Origin: GCA-003244245 sp963823755
GTDB taxonomy: Bacteria > Actinomycetota > Actinomycetes > Mycobacteriales > Pseudonocardiaceae
Assembly (NCBI GenBank): GCA_963823755.1
Contig: CAWGMP010000017.1
Location: 558,001-622,000, forward strand
DNA: 64,000 nucleotides
Direction of reading: 5' to 3'
Shown here: positions 62,679-64,000 of the stretch, one piece after another
Layout of the letters: each line of letters opens with the position of its first letter
How positions within the stretch are numbered: position 1 is the stretch's first letter
Translations under genes and position numbers: made by a program
Notes under the pieces: model-generated
Told to the model about the DNA's origin: nothing
The model's database searches: none
The model's input: the letters and a program-made list of their open reading frames with translations, nothing else

Positions 62679-63529
62679 CCGCCGCGCCCCCCGTCGCGCT
62701 GACCATCGCAGGGTCGGACTCCGGGGGCGGGGCGGGCCTGCAGGCCGACCTGCGCACGTTCACCACCTGCGGCGTGCACGGCTGTGTCGCGGTCACCGCG
62801 GTGACCGTGCAGAACTCGGTGGGTGTCACCGGCTTCGTGGAGATCTCCCCGGCTACCGTGGCCGACCAGGTCCGGGCGGTGGCCACCGATATCGGAGTGG
62901 CGGCGGCCAAGACCGGCATGCTGGCCTCGGCCGCGATCATCCATGCGGTGGCCGGAGTGTGCGACGACGTCGGCATCGGTGCCTCGGTGCCGTTGGTGGT
63001 CGATCCGGTGGCGGCCTCCATGCATGGCGACCCACTGCTGGCCGACGATGCGCTGGCGGTGCTGCGCTCGGAGTTGTTCCCCCGGGCAACCCTGGTCACG
63101 CCCAATCTGGACGAGGTACGGCTGTTCCTCGGTATCGACGTCGGTTGCCAAGCGGAGCAGTACGAGGCGGCCTGCGCGCTGCACGCACTCGGGCCGCAGT
63201 GGGTGTTGGTCAAGGGTGGTCACCTGCGCGACGACCCGGAATGCCTGGATCTGCTCTATGACGGCAGCACGTTCACCGCGTTCACCGGACCGCGCTTCGA
63301 CACCCGGCACACCCACGGTAGCGGTGACACCCTGGCCGCGGCGATCACCTCCGCGCTGGCTCACGGTGCCGCGGTGCCCGACGCCGTCGGATACGGCAAG
63401 CGTTACATCGAGCAGGCAGTCGCCCACGCCTACCCACTCGGCGCCGGGGTGGGACCGGTCTCCCCCTTCTGGCGCCTCCAGCCACGCGGTACACCGACCG
63501 ACCCAGTCCGGCTCGGGTTGCCTCGCTGA
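62675..63529 (+). CDS. thiD: hydroxymethylpyrimidine (phosphate) kinase ThiD
   Basis: The 284-residue ribokinase-fold enzyme phosphorylates HMP and HMP-P. It starts at GTG overlapping thiC. Motifs: ALTIAGSDSGGGAGLQADLR, VDPVAASMHGDPLL, LVTPNLDEVRLFLG, GGHLRDDPECLDLL and the C-terminal anion hole HTHGSGDTLAAAI. It is translationally coupled with thiC under the same riboswitch. Its last ~100 bases overlap, on the opposite strand, the 3' end of the following oxidoreductase reading frame. Confidence 0.95.
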   Translation: MTAAPPVALTIAGSDSGGGAGLQADLRTFTTCGVHGCVAVTAVTVQNSVGVTGFVEISPATVADQVRAVATDIGVAAAKTGMLASAAIIHAVAGVCDDVGIGASVPLVVDPVAASMHGDPLLADDALAVLRSELFPRATLVTPNLDEVRLFLGIDVGCQAEQYEAACALHALGPQWVLVKGGHLRDDPECLDLLYDGSTFTAFTGPRFDTRHTHGSGDTLAAAITSALAHGAAVPDAVGYGKRYIEQAVAHAYPLGAGVGPVSPFWRLQPRGTPTDPVRLGLPR

Positions 63530-64000
63530 GCCAGCGCGAGGCGGGCCGCTTGCCGGCCGCCCATGCCGTGCACGCCACCACCTGGCGGGGTGCTCGCCGA
63601 ACAGAGGTACACGCCGGGAAGCGGGGTCTGCCACGGCCGCCGCGAGAGCACCGGCCGGGCGATGAACTGGCGCAGGTCAGCCGCACCACCGCCGATATCG
63701 CCGCCGACCTCGTTCGCGTTGTGGGCTTCGAGCGCCGCCGGCCCTGTCGCGTGGCGCGCCAGCACCCGGTCTCCGAATCCTGGCGCGAACCGCTCGATCT
63801 GAGCTTCGATCGCCGCGGTCATGTCGACATCCGAACCGTTCGGCACGTGGCAGTACGCCCAGAGGGTGTGCGCACCGGCCGGCGCCCTGGTCGGGTCGGC
63901 GACGCAGGCCTGCACCAGCAGCACGAACGGGCGGTCCGGATGCCGCCCGTGCGCCACCTCGTGCTCGCCGGCCGCGATCTCCTCGAGCGTGCCGCCGAGA
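63430..64000 (-). CDS. FAD-dependent oxidoreductase (phytoene-desaturase-like), 3' part
   Basis: The open frame continues past the right edge, so the 5' end is not seen. Visible residues include RPFVLLVQACVADPTRAPAG, HTLWAYCHVPNGSDVDMTAA, LEAHNANEVGGDIGGGAADL, and the C-terminal FAD motif LPGVYLCSASTPPGGGVHGM. This is the end of NAD(P)/FAD-dependent amine-oxidase or phytoene-dehydrogenase-type proteins. The C-terminal tail after GRQAARLALA runs ~33 residues into the thiD antisense and is probably an extension. Convergent with thiD. Confidence 0.82.
   Translation of the reverse strand, partial: LGGTLEEIAAGEHEVAHGRHPDRPFVLLVQACVADPTRAPAGAHTLWAYCHVPNGSDVDMTAAIEAQIERFAPGFGDRVLARHATGPAALEAHNANEVGGDIGGGAADLRQFIARPVLSRRPWQTPLPGVYLCSASTPPGGGVHGMGGRQAARLALAQRGNPSRTGSVGVPRGWRRQKGETGPTPAPSG

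Overview
The window is high-GC actinobacterial DNA. GTG starts, ATGA/GTGA gene overlaps, Streptomyces-type Xre regulators with long TPR-like tails, DrrAB-like transporters, RiPP clusters and a TPP-riboswitch thiC all fit a filamentous or rare actinomycete. The order Pseudonocardiales is my best guess, but it is not proven from sequence alone. Much of the window is accessory DNA: intact specialised-metabolism operons lie between broken genes, IS remnants and at least five short inverted-repeat (MITE-like) elements.

Layout. 0-4 kb: two toxin-antitoxin modules (HigBA-like and HicAB) in which both toxins are broken and both antitoxins intact, a tRNA 3'-end remnant that looks like an old attachment site, then fragments of VOC, lipase, flavin monooxygenase and alpha/beta-hydrolase genes. 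4-7.2 kb: a compact terpenoid-type operon (CrtC-like hydratase, SCP2-like/polyprenyl synthase fusion, unknown protein). 7.4-9.9 kb: a graspetide cluster of the aspartimide type (precursor, ATP-grasp with a C-terminal frameshift, PIMT-like methyltransferase). 9.9-11.8 kb: regulator fragment, flavoprotein, HtrA-like protease. 12-21.3 kb: a class IV lanthipeptide cluster (LanL, S9 peptidase, two identical precursor genes, two ABC exporters). 21.5-24.5 kb: a translationally coupled operon with MauE- and MauD-like redox proteins and a Tat-exported eight-cysteine protein.

24.5-30 kb: a decayed sugar-acid (NeuB/NeuC/nucleotide-sugar dehydrogenase) locus, an intact 2-hydroxyacid dehydrogenase with a shortened Rossmann motif, and an OmpA-like gene with a frameshift. 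31-38 kb: VapBC, a GlnB fragment, an aminoglycoside-phosphotransferase-like gene, an ArsC-family gene, a heme-binding-like protein behind a good promoter, and a ricin-type lectin in an AT-rich island. 38.8-41.4 kb: a DrrAB exporter between two paralogous MarR genes. 41.6-44.8 kb: murJ split by an IS110 element. 45-57 kb: several degraded integrases, an ISL3 transposase bracketed by two copies of a hydrolase fragment, an EF-hand protein, an FtsK-like N-terminal fragment and small genes resembling the debris of an integrative element. 56.8-64 kb: a TetR/isoprenylcysteine-methyltransferase-like pair, an Xre regulator, and the more housekeeping-like thiC-thiD operon under a TPP riboswitch, ending in a partial FAD oxidoreductase.

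How it works together. The intact operons are autonomous cassettes: two RiPP systems, a terpenoid operon and a redox-maturation operon. The surrounding debris (three integrase relics, three nucleotide-sugar-dehydrogenase relics, a ~217-bp repeat pair 20 kb apart, MITEs) marks a region that repeatedly gains, rearranges and loses DNA.
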